Assembly: GCA_026168455.1 (NCBI GenBank)
Contig: CM047426.1
Coordinates: 56,487,761 to 56,551,760, forward strand
DNA: 64,000 nt
DNA from: Theocolax elegans
Taxonomy: Eukaryota > Arthropoda > Insecta > Hymenoptera > Cerocephalidae
Direction: 5' to 3'
Positions 1-9,660 of the stretch are shown here, piece after piece; within the stretch, counting starts at the first letter, position 1; every line of letters starts with the position of its first letter. The position numbers and the translations under genes were made by a program. Under the pieces are notes generated by a model. That model had not been told where the DNA came from. It made no database searches and saw only the letters and a program-made list of their open reading frames with translations.

Positions 1-189
1 GAACGCTGGATTCGTCCGAACCTCTACCCAACCTCTTTTCCATTAAAATATCCAGAAATCGTTCTGGGATGAGAAGAAACACTGGATTTGTTTCTAATCT
101 ACCCCAGACGTTTTCACTTTATACTTTTATGACGGTCCTGCTAAAAATAAATGTATTTTTATGTAAAGGATAAAAATAAGCCCGTTACA
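1..189 (+). mobile_element. 3' end of an LTR, Gypsy-like family C
   Basis: This stretch is nearly identical to 41690-41884, the last part of the complete family C LTR near 41 kb. It ends in GCCCGTTACA, the inverted counterpart of TGTGACGGGC at the start of the complete copy. The sequence after it looks like a leader with a primer-binding site, so this is the 3' end of a 5' LTR on the plus strand. The rest lies before the window. Confidence 0.8.
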
Positions 190-248
190 TAAAAATTGGC
201 GATCCTGCCAGGATCCGAATAAAATTTGAAATATAAATTTAAAATTAT
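190..248 (+). other. primer-binding site and leader of family C element
   Basis: Directly after the LTR end comes a TTGGCGATCCTGCC block from about 196, placed where a tRNA primer-binding site is expected; the matching tRNA was not identified. The leader is broken at 248 by the PLE insertion and resumes at 9054, leading to the gag start at 9229. The last 16 bases, ATAAATTTAAAATTAT (233-248), are repeated at 9054-9069 and are the target-site duplication. Confidence 0.6.
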
Positions 249-334
249 TGAGTGATTTTTTGTCGTCCATGCAGTATATTTAGGAGTAGTTTAGGTTTTC
301 CTCGATATTGATGAACAAATTAATTTATTTATTT

Positions 335-372
335 GGCGACGTTTCGATGGATATCCTCCATCCTCAACAGGC
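335..372 (-). ncRNA. small hammerhead-variant motif, degenerate (PLE-2 left end)
   Basis: Read on the minus strand this is CTGTTGA (370-364), a GATGG/CCATC stem with a seven-base loop, then GAAACGTC (345-338). It is the inverted partner of the motif at 8959-8999. The core reads CTGTTGA where CTGANGA is required, so an invariant A is lost and this copy is probably inactive. PLE terminal repeats are known to carry such hammerhead motifs. Confidence 0.5.
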
Positions 373-1059
373 TATACCTTTTATTAAAAAAAGGTTTCAT
401 TTTACAACATCTTTTTAAACACAATTTTGACATATATAAATCTAAGTTACTTACTATTTCGTCAATATATAGGTATACAATATTATTAACAGCATCTCTG
501 ATGCGTCGCTCTATAATTGAAAACAATGATTAAAATAATAAACGTTTAACAATTTTTGCACAGAGATTGAGGTTATATATAACATACCTTTCCCCTATTG
601 TTGTGTCCATAATCAACATAAAAAATTGAAAATTAAATAAATACTTGAAGAACATTACAAAATAAATTAACACATAATCACACATATTAAGCAAAAGGCA
701 GTCAAATATTAAAATAAAGCTAACAATGTATATCACAGACGGTTAATATTGAAAAATTTGAAATCTCACGTCCCCCGTTTTCAGAGACACCTATGCGATC
801 AATCTTAATCAGATCGACAACACAGTCATCCCCACCACAGGCGCGAAACTTCAAATTAAGTACATTATGTGTACAGATAAGTAATAAAAATTAATAAATT
901 ATTTATGATTATTTACAAGAGAACTCAAAAAAAATTATTATAAGACTAAATTATAATTTACCATTTCAATAAAAAATTTTTTTCCCCGTTAAAACAAATA
1001 ATAATTGGAAATAAAAATTTTAATAATTAAATTTAAGTAGTTGAGTACTTACTTTACTT

Positions 1060-2222
1060 GTCTCTTTGTTTCACCCACATAACTAGCATTACAATCTTTA
1101 CAATCTATTTTATACACTAAATTAGTTTTAGTTAATTTGTCTATTTTATTTTATCTTTGCCCCTCACAATAACACCATCAATTTTATTATAAATTTTAGG
1201 TATATCTTTGATAGCTTTGTCTTTCATAGAACCAGATATTTTTTCATAAAAGTTAGGAATAAAAGGAATATTTAAAGTTGCTTTATAATTAGTTACTACT
1301 CTATTATTAACTTGATCATTGTTATGACTAGAACTATATTATATTTTCTCTAATCTTTTTCTTACATTATGATTTATAAACTTTTTTGGGTAACAATTAC
1401 TTTTTAAAAATTCTTTGACTAGTTTAATATTGGTTCCACGAAATTTTTCATGTGCTAACAAAATTGCCTTGTCCACCAATGTATATACCATAGCTCGCTT
1501 CTGCTGTATTGTATGACTAGATTCAAAATGTAAAAATCGTCCTGAAAAGGTATCTTTCCTATACCAATTAGTAATAACTTCTCTATATTCATTTCTTATT
1601 AGTGATACCTCTAAAAAACTTATATAACCATTATTTTCTTTTACATGAGTGAACTGCAATTTCTCATGGTAGTTATTGAAAACTTCAATTACATTTGTTA
1701 ATTTATTTTCGGGAACACACATAATTGTATCATCCACATATCTGTAATAGAACGGTGGAATAAAATCTAATTTTTTGAAACAGTATTGCTCCAAATCTGT
1801 CATAACAATATCAGCAAAATCGGGCTTATCGGGCTGCCCATAGGACTTCCATATAGTTGTTGATAATATTTATTCTCCCATTGAAAGTAAGTGTTGCACA
1901 TCAAAAATTTAACTGCTTTAATTAAGTCATGTAGAGAGACATTATGTATTTTCTTATTAAATGGTATCTTTTTTCAATACCTTTAAGAACTAATTCTTCT
2001 GGGACATTAGTGAACAAGGAGACTACATCTAGTGAAATTATTATATAATTTGCAGGAATGTCACAGTAGCTAAGTTTGATTTAGATTTCTTAATACTATT
2101 TGTGATCATTTTTTCCACAATTTTGGATAGTTTATATGTGGGGCTACCAATACAAGATACAATAAGTCTTAATGGTACATCCTTCTTGTGTATCTTTGTC
2201 TTGTGTGTTATTGTGAGGGGCA
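1060..2222 (-). pseudogene. PLE-2 reverse transcriptase / GIY-YIG fragment
   Basis: Minus-strand remnants of a Penelope-like polyprotein. The reverse transcriptase palm appears at 1339-1803 with YRYVDDT (the catalytic YVDD box), then SFLEVSLIRN. The block at 1060-1150 encodes the start of the GIY-YIG domain, with CKDC and SYVGETKR. The part after SYVGETKRQ is deleted and joined to 3' UTR sequence. A 44-bp deletion near 2065 and further breaks make it non-functional. PLEs are retroelements that pair a telomerase-related reverse transcriptase with a GIY-YIG endonuclease. Confidence 0.75.
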
Positions 2223-3090
2223 AAGATAAAATAGACAAATTAACTAAAACTAATGTAGTGTATAAAATAGATTGTAAAGATTGTAATGCTAGTTATGTGG
2301 GTGAAACAAAGAGACAAGTAAAATTTCTTATTAGTGATACCTCTAAAAAACTTATATAACCATTATTTTCTTTTACATGAGTGAACTGCAATTTCTCATG
2401 GTAGTTATTGAAAACTTCAATTACATTTGTTAATTTATTTTCGGGAACACACATAATTGTATCATCCACATATCTGTAATAGAACGGTGGAATAAAATCT
2501 AATTTTTTGAAACAGTATTGCTCCAAATCTGTCATAACAATATCAGCAAAATCGGGCTTATCGGGCTGCCCATAGGACTTCCATATAGTTGTTGATAATA
2601 TTTATTCTCCCATTGAAAGTAAGTGTTGCACATCAAAAATTTAACTGCTTTAATTAAGTCATGTAGAGAGACATTATGTATTTTTCTTATTAAATGGTAT
2701 CTTTTTTCAATACCTTTAAGAACTAATTCTTCTGGGACATTAGTGAACAAGGAGACTACATCTAGTGAAATTATTATATAATTTGCAGGAATGTCACAGT
2801 AGCTAAGTTTTTTAATTAATTCGACACTATTTTTTACATAAGATTTAGATTTCTTAATACTATTTGTGATCATTTTTTCCACAATTTTGGATAGTTTATA
2901 TGTGGGGCTACCAATACAAGATACAATAAGTCTTAATGGTACATCCTTCTTGTGTATCTTTGTCTTGTGTGTTATTGTGAGGGGCAAAGATAAAATAGAC
3001 AAATTAACTAAAACTAATGTAGTGTATAAAATAGATTGTAAAGATTGTAATGCTAGTTATGTGGGTGAAACAAAGAGACAAGTAAAATGT
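1594..3090. repeat. tandem duplication of a rearranged PLE-2 segment
   Basis: The segment 1594-2322 is repeated directly at 2323-3090. Both copies contain a minus-strand reverse transcriptase block followed by a switch to plus-strand GIY-YIG sequence (at about 2222 and 2985). The head-to-head strand switch was therefore duplicated together with its surroundings. The copies differ by a 44-bp deletion in the first and a few single-base changes. Confidence 0.7.
2293..3002 (-). pseudogene. PLE-2 reverse transcriptase fragment (second copy)
   Basis: Minus-strand reverse transcriptase in two frames. 3002-2532 carries ISLDVVSLFTNVP (motif A) and GSPMGSPISP (motif B). 2535-2293 carries the YVDD box and SFLEVSLIRN. 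The two parts are separated by a frameshift near 2535, and the copy is cut at the duplication junction near 2323. It has no intact N-terminus and no GIY-YIG domain on this strand. Confidence 0.75.
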
Positions 3091-3360
3091 CGTATTAAAG
3101 AACATAAAGCTAATATAAACAAAACTGAGTCGCACTATGTAATCAATGAACATATGCTCGCATATGATCATTCGTTAGATTTTGACAACGTCAAAATACT
3201 TGACACTGAAAAGAATTGGAAAAAACGAGTATTATCAGAAATGATCCACATAAATCTGCAACATAATGCAATCAATTGCAAAAACGATACTAGACATCTT
3301 AGCCAACATTACAGTGACATTATCAATATCAATAGTATTAAATTAAAATCTAAATTATAA
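2985..3360 (+). pseudogene. PLE-2 GIY-YIG endonuclease C-terminus
   Basis: Plus-strand coding sequence for the C-terminal endonuclease. Visible signs are the VVYKIDCKDC zinc-binding segment, SYVGETKR (the YIG half of the motif), CRIKEHKA with its conserved Arg and His, and LSEMIHI with the catalytic Glu. It ends with a stop at 3358-3360. It abuts the minus-strand reverse transcriptase at about 2985, so the 5' part is missing. Its 3' UTR follows to about 3553 and resumes at 7140 beyond the nested PLE. Confidence 0.8.
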
Positions 3361-3553
3361 TGTGTATCTCTCCCCTATGACATAACCTCAAATCAATGTA
3401 TATCGATCAGATGTTTGGATAAGGCGAGTGATTGACTTGCGTGTTGATCGATTCTTACTGCGCGTATTGGTCTTGAACGATGCGCGGCGCGGTAAATTCA
3501 AATATATATTTTTGGTTTTTTTAATTTCTTCTCATTTAGGTTCATAATTAAAA

Positions 3554-3568
3554 GATTCTTCATTATTA
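3554..3568. repeat. 15-bp target-site duplication of nested PLE-1
   Basis: GATTCTTCATTATTA at 3554-3568 recurs exactly at 7125-7139. The pair brackets the PLE-1 compound insertion and shows that it landed in the plus-strand half of PLE-2. Confidence 0.75.
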
Positions 3569-3633
3569 GTAGGAATTTGTCGATCTGACGGAGGCGAAGG
3601 AAAAGAAAAAAAACACAAAAAGTTTTTCTTCCA

Positions 3634-3674
3634 AGCGACGTTTCGTTGGCTTGGTCTGCCAACCTCTTCAGGCT
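3634..3674 (-). ncRNA. small hammerhead-variant ribozyme motif (PLE-1, minus)
   Basis: On the minus strand: AGC, CTGAAGA (3671-3665), one extra base, a perfect GTTGGC/GCCAAC stem with a seven-base loop, then GAAACGTC (3644-3637) and GCT. AGC and GCT can pair as helix I. Helix III would be A-U and C-G with no loop, which cannot close within one molecule. That is the hallmark of the PLE hammerhead variants reported to cleave as dimers. Activity is not shown. Confidence 0.6.
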
Positions 3675-3878
3675 ATTTTTTATTGATAACACACAAATAA
3701 CAAATTAACAGAACGCACAAACAATATTGAAAAACTTAGATGTAAAAAAAATACCTTTTTTATAATCGGATAACCGATTCCCAAGCGGTTAGATAAACAG
3801 TCAACATAAGCAAAACTCGGTGTATTTATATATATATCGCTAAAGGTAGTGTAACGTAAACATTGTACAACTGTCAAA

Positions 3879-6116
3879 TCAGGCATTTAAATTTCTGAGA
3901 ACTGGGGAATAAGAGCTATTTAAAAATCTAATATCGTCTTTCTTATTAATATTATTAACATCAAGTTTAATGTGTAACATTTCCGAAATAAGACGCTTTT
4001 TATAATTGATCTCCCTATCGACAATTTTTACACCATCCCAATCAAATTCATGTTTATTTAAAAACATATGTTGATTAATAACTGAATCAGTATTGTTATT
4101 CTTTTTGTGTTCATTAATCCTCGTTTTTAGTAAACGTTTAGTTTCACCAACGTAAGATGCAGGACAGTCTTTACAATTTAATTTATAAACAACATTCATC
4201 TGTTCAAACTTTTTTGTACCATCTTTACCCAGTTTAATAATAGAATTCAAACTTTTTTGAACTAATGGTAGAGTTTGAATATTAACAGACCTTAATATGC
4301 GAGATAATTTATCAAAATTCTGAGAAAAAGGTAATGGTAAATAGGCAAGACGTTTAATTCTGGAAGTAGATTGAATATTTTTTTTATTAAATTTTAACTT
4401 ATTTAGACGGAAGTGAATATTTTGTTTAATAAATTTGATATTGTAGTCATTGTCGATAAGTAGATTTTTTACAATATTTAAATTAGTTGTATGATATCGT
4501 ACATCTGATAATAAAACAGCTCTGTCTACTAAATTATAAATAACATTCTTTTTTTGTTGAGTTGGATGATTTGAAAAATAATTAATCAATCGACCAGAAG
4601 CTATGGGTTTTTGGTACCAATTTGTTATAATACGATCATTTTCTCTAATTAAGGTAATGTCAAGAAAATTGATTTTTTGGTTTATTTCTAATTCTGAAGT
4701 AAATTGTAAATTTTTATTATATGAATTAAAAATCTTTATAACTAAATTTACATGTTCTTTCTTAACACACAAGATAGTATCATCAACGTATCTAAAATAA
4801 AAAAGTGGTTTGCAATTATGTTCGTTCAATAATTTATTTAAGCAATCATTTTCCAAATCATCCATTACAATATCAGCAAATAACGGAGAAATCGGAGAAC
4901 CCATGGGAGTACCATGAATTTGTTGATAATAGATATTGTTAAAAACAAAATATGTATTATTGTAAAGAAATTTCGTACATACTAAGATCTCATTGAACGG
5001 AATGCGACATTTATTATTAATAGAAGAAAAACGTTTTTCTAGACTATCTAATACTAAATTGCAAGGGATGTTAGTAAAAAGTGAAACAACATCCAATGAA
5101 AGTAAAACATGATCATTGTCTAAAATAACATCCTTTAATTTTTCTTTCAACTGAAAACTATTGTTAATGTGAGATTTCGGTAATTTAATAGCTGTTTTTA
5201 ATTCATTGTAAATTATTTTAGCAAGAAAATGTGTAGGGCTATTAACTAAAGAAATGATAGGTCTTAACGGATTATCAATCTTATGGATTTTTGGTAAACC
5301 ATAACCTTTCGCTAAACAAGTATTAGAACAGGTGAGTGCATTAGTGTGAAATTTGTGTTGTAAAAATTCATGATTATTTAAATGTTTCAAAATTTTAGAA
5401 GTAGAAGATTGTAAGTTTTTTAATGGATTCTTAGAAATACACCTATAGACAGTATTATCCGAAAAAATGTTAGTCATTTTCGTAACATAATCAGATTTGT
5501 ACATACAAACTGTTTTGTTACCTTTATCCGAAGTAGTAAAAAATATGTTTGGATTGTTATTTAAAAAAATTTTTGTAGTATTAATTTTATTGATAAGTAC
5601 TTTTTCTTTACTATCTAAATGAGTTTTTGTTTTTATGGTTAAATTGATGTTATTTATCACTTGTTCTCTAATATTTGAACTAACAACTTTACTGATATCT
5701 AAAGTTTGCAAACAATTTTCCGTGCTTTTAATGATATCAATAACTATTGGATTCGATAAATTCGATTTAAGACTAAAATTCGGACCAAGAGTAACAATGT
5801 CTTTAACTTCATTAGGAATATCTATTTTGGTTAAATTTATTAACCAGCTGTTATTATCTGACCTAGTCACCATTGTATTTAATGATTTAATTTTTAATTC
5901 CTTTAAGTGTTCAAATTTTTTCAGTAATAGAGCATCGTGTTTACTTCGTAACTTAAAATATTTCTGAGTAGTCATGTCAAAGAAAACTTGAAATACATCT
6001 TTATCTGTCACACAATCATAAATTTTTTGTTTAAGATTATTAAGAGATTTCTGAATAAAATTTATATGAAAATTAATATCTCTAATTTCCAGATTCAAAA
6101 TTTTTCTTAAAAAATG
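3879..6116 (-). CDS. PLE-1 reverse transcriptase / GIY-YIG endonuclease, 5'-truncated
   Basis: A long uninterrupted minus-strand frame of about 740 codons. It encodes a Penelope-like protein: N-terminal helical region, LRPIISLVNSPTH, SLDVVSLFTNIP (motif A), GTPMGSPISP (motif B), FRYVDDTILCV (YVDD at about 4790-4779), then NFLDITLIRE. The C-terminal endonuclease has VVYKLNCKDC, SYVGETKR, TRINEHKK and RLISEMLHI. The frame has no ATG at its 5' end: it is open back to about 6116, where the inverted partner copy begins, so the true N-terminus is missing. The first internal Met is about 40 codons in. It is the best preserved PLE gene here. Confidence 0.85.
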   Translation of the reverse strand, partial: HFLRKILNLEIRDINFHINFIQKSLNNLKQKIYDCVTDKDVFQVFFDMTTQKYFKLRSKHDALLLKKFEHLKELKIKSLNTMVTRSDNNSWLINLTKIDIPNEVKDIVTLGPNFSLKSNLSNPIVIDIIKSTENCLQTLDISKVVSSNIREQVINNINLTIKTKTHLDSKEKVLINKINTTKIFLNNNPNIFFTTSDKGNKTVCMYKSDYVTKMTNIFSDNTVYRCISKNPLKNLQSSTSKILKHLNNHEFLQHKFHTNALTCSNTCLAKGYGLPKIHKIDNPLRPIISLVNSPTHFLAKIIYNELKTAIKLPKSHINNSFQLKEKLKDVILDNDHVLLSLDVVSLFTNIPCNLVLDSLEKRFSSINNKCRIPFNEILVCTKFLYNNTYFVFNNIYYQQIHGTPMGSPISPLFADIVMDDLENDCLNKLLNEHNCKPLFYFRYVDDTILCVKKEHVNLVIKIFNSYNKNLQFTSELEINQKINFLDITLIRENDRIITNWYQKPIASGRLINYFSNHPTQQKKNVIYNLVDRAVLLSDVRYHTTNLNIVKNLLIDNDYNIKFIKQNIHFRLNKLKFNKKNIQSTSRIKRLAYLPLPFSQNFDKLSRILRSVNIQTLPLVQKSLNSIIKLGKDGTKKFEQMNVVYKLNCKDCPASYVGETKRLLKTRINEHKKNNNTDSVINQHMFLNKHEFDWDGVKIVDREINYKKRLISEMLHIKLDVNNINKKDDIRFLNSSYSPVLRNLNA

Positions 6117-6781
6117 TTATTTATAATTTAGTAGACAGAGCTTTTTTATTATCAGATGTACGATATCATACAACTAATTTAAATATTGTAAAAAATCTAC
6201 TTATCGACAATGACTACAATATCAAATTTATGAAACAAAATATTCACTTCCGTCTAAATAAGTTAAAATTTAATAAAAAAAATATTCAATCTACTTCCAG
6301 AATTAAACGTCTTGCCTATTTACCATTACCTTTTTCTCAGAATTTTGATAAATTATCTCGCATATTAAGGTCTGTTAATATTCAAACTCTACCATTAGTT
6401 CAAAAAAGTTTGAATTCTATTATTAAACTGGGTAAAGATGGTACAAAAAAGTTTGAACAGATGAATGTTGTTTATAAATTAAATTGTAAAGACTGTCCTG
6501 CATCTTACGTTGGTGAAACTAAACGTTTACTAAAAACGAGGATTAATGAACACAAAAAGAATAACAATACTGATTCAGTTATTAATCAACATATGTTTTT
6601 AAATAAACATGAATTTGATTGGGATGGTGTAAAAATTGTCGATAGGGAGATCAATTATAAAAAGCGTCTTATTTCGGAAATGTTACACATTAAACTTGAT
6701 GTTAATAATATTAATAAGAAAGACGATATTAGATTTTTAAATAGCTCTTATTTCCCAGTTCTCAGAAATTTAAATGCCTGA
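6109..6781 (+). pseudogene. PLE-1 GIY-YIG end, inverted second copy
   Basis: Plus-strand copy of the last quarter of the PLE-1 gene, an inverted repeat of the 3' part of the gene at 3879-6116. It keeps CKDC, SYVGETKR, RINEHKK and RLISEMLHI and ends at the same stop. It lacks the whole reverse transcriptase because it is truncated at the head-to-head junction near 6109. The two copies differ at only a few bases (for example Ser versus Phe near the C-terminus), so they are close in age. Confidence 0.8.
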
Positions 6782-6986
6782 TTTGACAGTTGTACAATGT
6801 TTACGTTACACTACCTTTAGCGATATATATATAAATACACCGAGTTTTGCTTATGTTGACTGTTTATCTAACCGCTTGACGAATCGGTTATCCGATTGTA
6901 AAAAAGGTATTTTTTTTACATCTAAGTTTTTCAATATTGTTTGTGCGTTCTGTTAATTTGTTATTTGTGTGTTATCAATAAAAAAT

Positions 6987-7028
6987 AGCCTGAAGAGGTT
7001 GGCAGACCAAGCCAACGAAACGTCGCTT
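6987..7028 (+). ncRNA. small hammerhead-variant ribozyme motif (PLE-1, plus)
   Basis: The inverted partner of the motif at 3634-3674, with CTGAAGA at 6990-6996 and GAAACGTC at 7017-7024. It has the same GTTGGC/GCCAAC stem II, the same extra base after CTGAAGA and the same loop-less helix III. The motif lies downstream of the GIY-YIG stop, in the 3' region of the element. Confidence 0.6.
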
Positions 7029-7560
7029 GGAAAAAAAACTTTTTGTGTTTTTTTTCTTTTCCTTCGCCTCCGTCAGATCGACAAATTCCTACTAATAACC
7101 ATGGAGAGCGCTCATCTTATTTATGATTCTTCATTATTATAAAAATTGTTTAGTTAATCTACTATATTTAAAATTTAATAAAATACTCAACTACTTAAAT
7201 TTAATTATTAAAATTTTTATTTCCAATTATTATTTGTTCAACGGGGAAAAAAATTTTTTATTGAAATGGTAAATTTTAATTTAGTCTTATAAAATTTTTT
7301 TTTGAGTTCTCTTGTAAATAATCATAAATAATTTATTAATTTTTATTACTTATCAGTACACATAATGTACTTAATTTGAAGTTTCGCGCCTGTGGTGGGG
7401 ATGACTGTGTTGTCGATCTGATTAAGATTGATCGCATAGGTGTCTCTGAAAACGGGGGACGTGAGATTTCAAATTTTTCAGTATTAACCGTCTGTGATAT
7501 ACATTGTTAGCTTTATTTTAATATTTGACTGCCTTTTGCTTAATATGTGTGATTATGTGT

Positions 7561-8659
7561 TGTAACAGGGTTGATTTTACTCGTCGGGAGGGTTTTAATT
7601 GTCCTGTGCGTATCCTCAATGCACAGGAAATATTCTCGGCGCAACGATCAGCTGTTTTACCAGACAGCTAACCGATCGGCGGAACCGTCCTTTGAAGTGG
7701 CGCGAGCTAGCCTCAAACTCCGCACGACGGCTTCCCTGTGTACAGCGTGTGTACTTACCTAATACACACTTATTCTTCCTCGATACTCGTGCTCGACTCC
7801 TCAGATATGTGTCGTGCGAAGCAATGCACGACACCCGCGGGGCATGGCGGTATTTGCCTTTGGGGATAGGCAGTGATTGCTGGTTAACTAATTATTACTC
7901 GGAATTAAAGACAAATAATTTAGTTATTAAATAGAAAATGAAGTTGAAAATAGTACAGTAAGGCGAGCCAAGGCAAGGTTAAACCTTGGCTCAAAACAAA
8001 TAAAGCTATTCGCGTAAACTATATGATTATACAAGATGCGGTTATGTGTGCGAGTGTGCGCCCGCCGCAATGTACGTGTCGAGATATGCGGTCTCGATCT
8101 ACCCGGAAAAGGGGTTAAGTTTGCCAGGTACGAGTTACCTGGCTTCTCAGTAAATATCGCCGAGTCGCCATCGCGCCGGATTGTGAAGCACTCCGGTTTG
8201 CCGTAAGCGTGATTTATGGGGCGAGAGAGAGCGTCGCGACGAGAGCGGCTAACCTCTCGAATGGTCTGCGCGTCGGGATACCGCGCGGATCCCGTCGCCG
8301 ATTTCGCTCGCGTTTCGGCGGTGGTGAACGCGGTATTGCCTGGCCAGGACTTACTTTATATCCGAAGATGATCCTGGGGGACGGCGCGTGCCTTACGTCC
8401 TTCGGTCTCGTACTCTCTCTCTCTCTCTCTTATTCTCTCGTACCCGCGTTCTGCTGCGTGTCTCACTCGCGCGGTAATCCGTCTCTCATATGGTCTCCGC
8501 GCGCGATTCTCCTTGCCTCCCTCGTAGGCGAGACGATACTGCCGGTGTGCCGTGCACACCGGCTCTCCGACGCGCTCGCGCATGCACCTTACGCGTCTTC
8601 GACGGTAAACTCACGCGATCGGTATGATTTTCGTCTCGCGTGGACCGTTTACCGTGACA
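7561..8659. mobile_element. solo LTR with 4-bp target duplication
   Basis: When the two PLE-2 arms are aligned, the right arm has an extra 1099 bp. The extra DNA starts TGTAACAG and ends GTGACA (TG...CA), and GTGT lies on both sides (7557-7560 and 8660-8663). These are the marks of an LTR retrotransposon reduced to one LTR by recombination. It is GC-rich, contains a (CT)n run near 8411-8430 and starts like the LTRs of element B, but the family could not be matched. Open frames inside it look incidental. Confidence 0.8.
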
Positions 8660-8958
8660 GTGTTAATTTATTTTGTAATGTTCTTCAAGTATTTATTTAA
8701 TTTTCAATTTTTTGTGTTGATTATGGACACAACAATAGGGGAAAGGTATGTTATATATAACCTCAATCTCTGTGCAAAAATTGTTAAACGTTTGTTATTT
8801 TAATCATTGTTTTCAATTATACAGCGACGCATCAGAGATGCTGTTAATAATATTGTATACCTATATATTGACGAAATAGTAAGTAACTTAGATTTATATA
8901 TGTAAAAATTGTGTTTAAAAAGATGTTGTAAAATGAAATCATTTTTTAATAAAAGGTA

Positions 8959-8999
8959 TAGCCTGATGACGATGGAGGATATCCATCGAAACGTCGCCA
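8959..8999 (+). ncRNA. small hammerhead-variant ribozyme motif (PLE-2 right end)
   Basis: CTGATGA (8963-8969), one extra base, a GATGG/CCATC stem with a seven-base loop, then GAAACGTC (8988-8995) and GCC. The core is intact in CTGANGA and GAAA, and helix III again has no loop. It sits close to the 3' end of the PLE-2 copy, the usual place for these motifs. Confidence 0.6.
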
Positions 9000-9053
9000 A
9001 ATAAATAAATTGGTTTGTTCATCAATATCGAGGAAAACCTAAACTACTCCTAA

Positions 9054-9228
9054 ATAAATTTAAAATTATCTTTAATAATATTTAAATAAAAGAATGTAAA
9101 ACATTGAAAACAAAATTAATAATAAATTAGCGAAAGCATTTAAAAATTTGAAGTTAAATTAGGCAAAATATTAGGTTTAAGTTTATATAAAAATATTTTA
9201 TTAGATTAAATTAAAGTAATTAGTAAAA
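9054..9228 (+). other. family C leader continued
   Basis: AT-rich leader between the PLE insertion and the gag start. It begins with the second copy of the 16-bp TSD (9054-9069) and holds no coding signal. Confidence 0.5.
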
Positions 9229-9660
9229 ATGGCTGTTTCGAATAGGAGATCAGGATCATTTATGTTAAATTTAGAACAAGCTAAAGAACATAATGAAATA
9301 GAATCAGTAGATCAAATTCGATTAAATCAAGAACAAGCAGTTACGCAGGAATTAAAAAATTTATTTGATAAAGATAATGAATTAGATAATAAAGTTGATA
9401 AGTATGAAAATACCTCAGAAATAATAAAAAAGAATGTAAAGATTATTATGATGCTTTAAAAGAAAATTTCTCGGAACAACTAGATATTCTTTCACAACAT
9501 GTAAAGACATTAGTGGAAGATAATAAAATGAATAAACAAAGGATAAAAGTATTAGAATCCGAAAATGATGGATTTACACGTAGATTCTCTGAAATGAATA
9601 AGGAATTAAATATTAAAAATATAATTTTTCTCGCCCAGGAAAAGTTTTTAAATTAATATT
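9229..9660 (+). pseudogene. family C gag N-terminal coiled-coil region, frameshifted
   Basis: An ATG at 9229 opens a frame rich in Glu, Lys, Asn and Asp that ends at 9459. The coding pattern continues without a start in another frame from about 9430 (a run of A is the likely break) to about 9655, again charged and heptad-like (for example LDILSQHVKTLVEDNK). This looks like the coiled-coil N-terminal part of a retrotransposon Gag. It lies where gag should be, after the LTR and leader, and its AT-rich codon use matches the pol remnants at 35-39 kb. No capsid or zinc knuckle is present. Confidence 0.5.

Larger units (their letters stand above)
3569..7124. mobile_element. compound Penelope-like (PLE-1) insertion
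   Basis: Two copies of a second PLE family joined head to head near 6110. The minus-strand copy (3569-6116) is the longer. The plus-strand copy (6109-7124) is an inverted repeat of roughly 3570-4552. Both are 5'-truncated at the junction. The block is flanked by a 15-bp TSD. About 30 bp at the right end (after 7095) have no partner on the left, like the short terminal extension known for Penelope-type elements. Confidence 0.75.
249..9053. mobile_element. compound Penelope-like (PLE-2) insertion
   Basis: An 8.8-kb insertion flanked by a 16-bp TSD (233-248 and 9054-9069). Its outer parts are inverted repeats: about 275-1050 matches the reverse complement of about 7180-9048 once a solo LTR is removed from the right side. 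It consists of two PLE copies joined head to head near 2985: a minus-strand copy running left and a plus-strand copy running right. A 26-bp extension at the left end (249-274) lies outside the inverted repeat, as seen in other PLEs. A second PLE family and an LTR element inserted into it later. Confidence 0.75.

Noticed and set aside
8209..8700. 163-codon open frame in the solo LTR
   Set aside because: GC-rich, Ser/Arg/Leu-rich translation of LTR sequence with a (CT)n run; it crosses the LTR boundary and has no motif.
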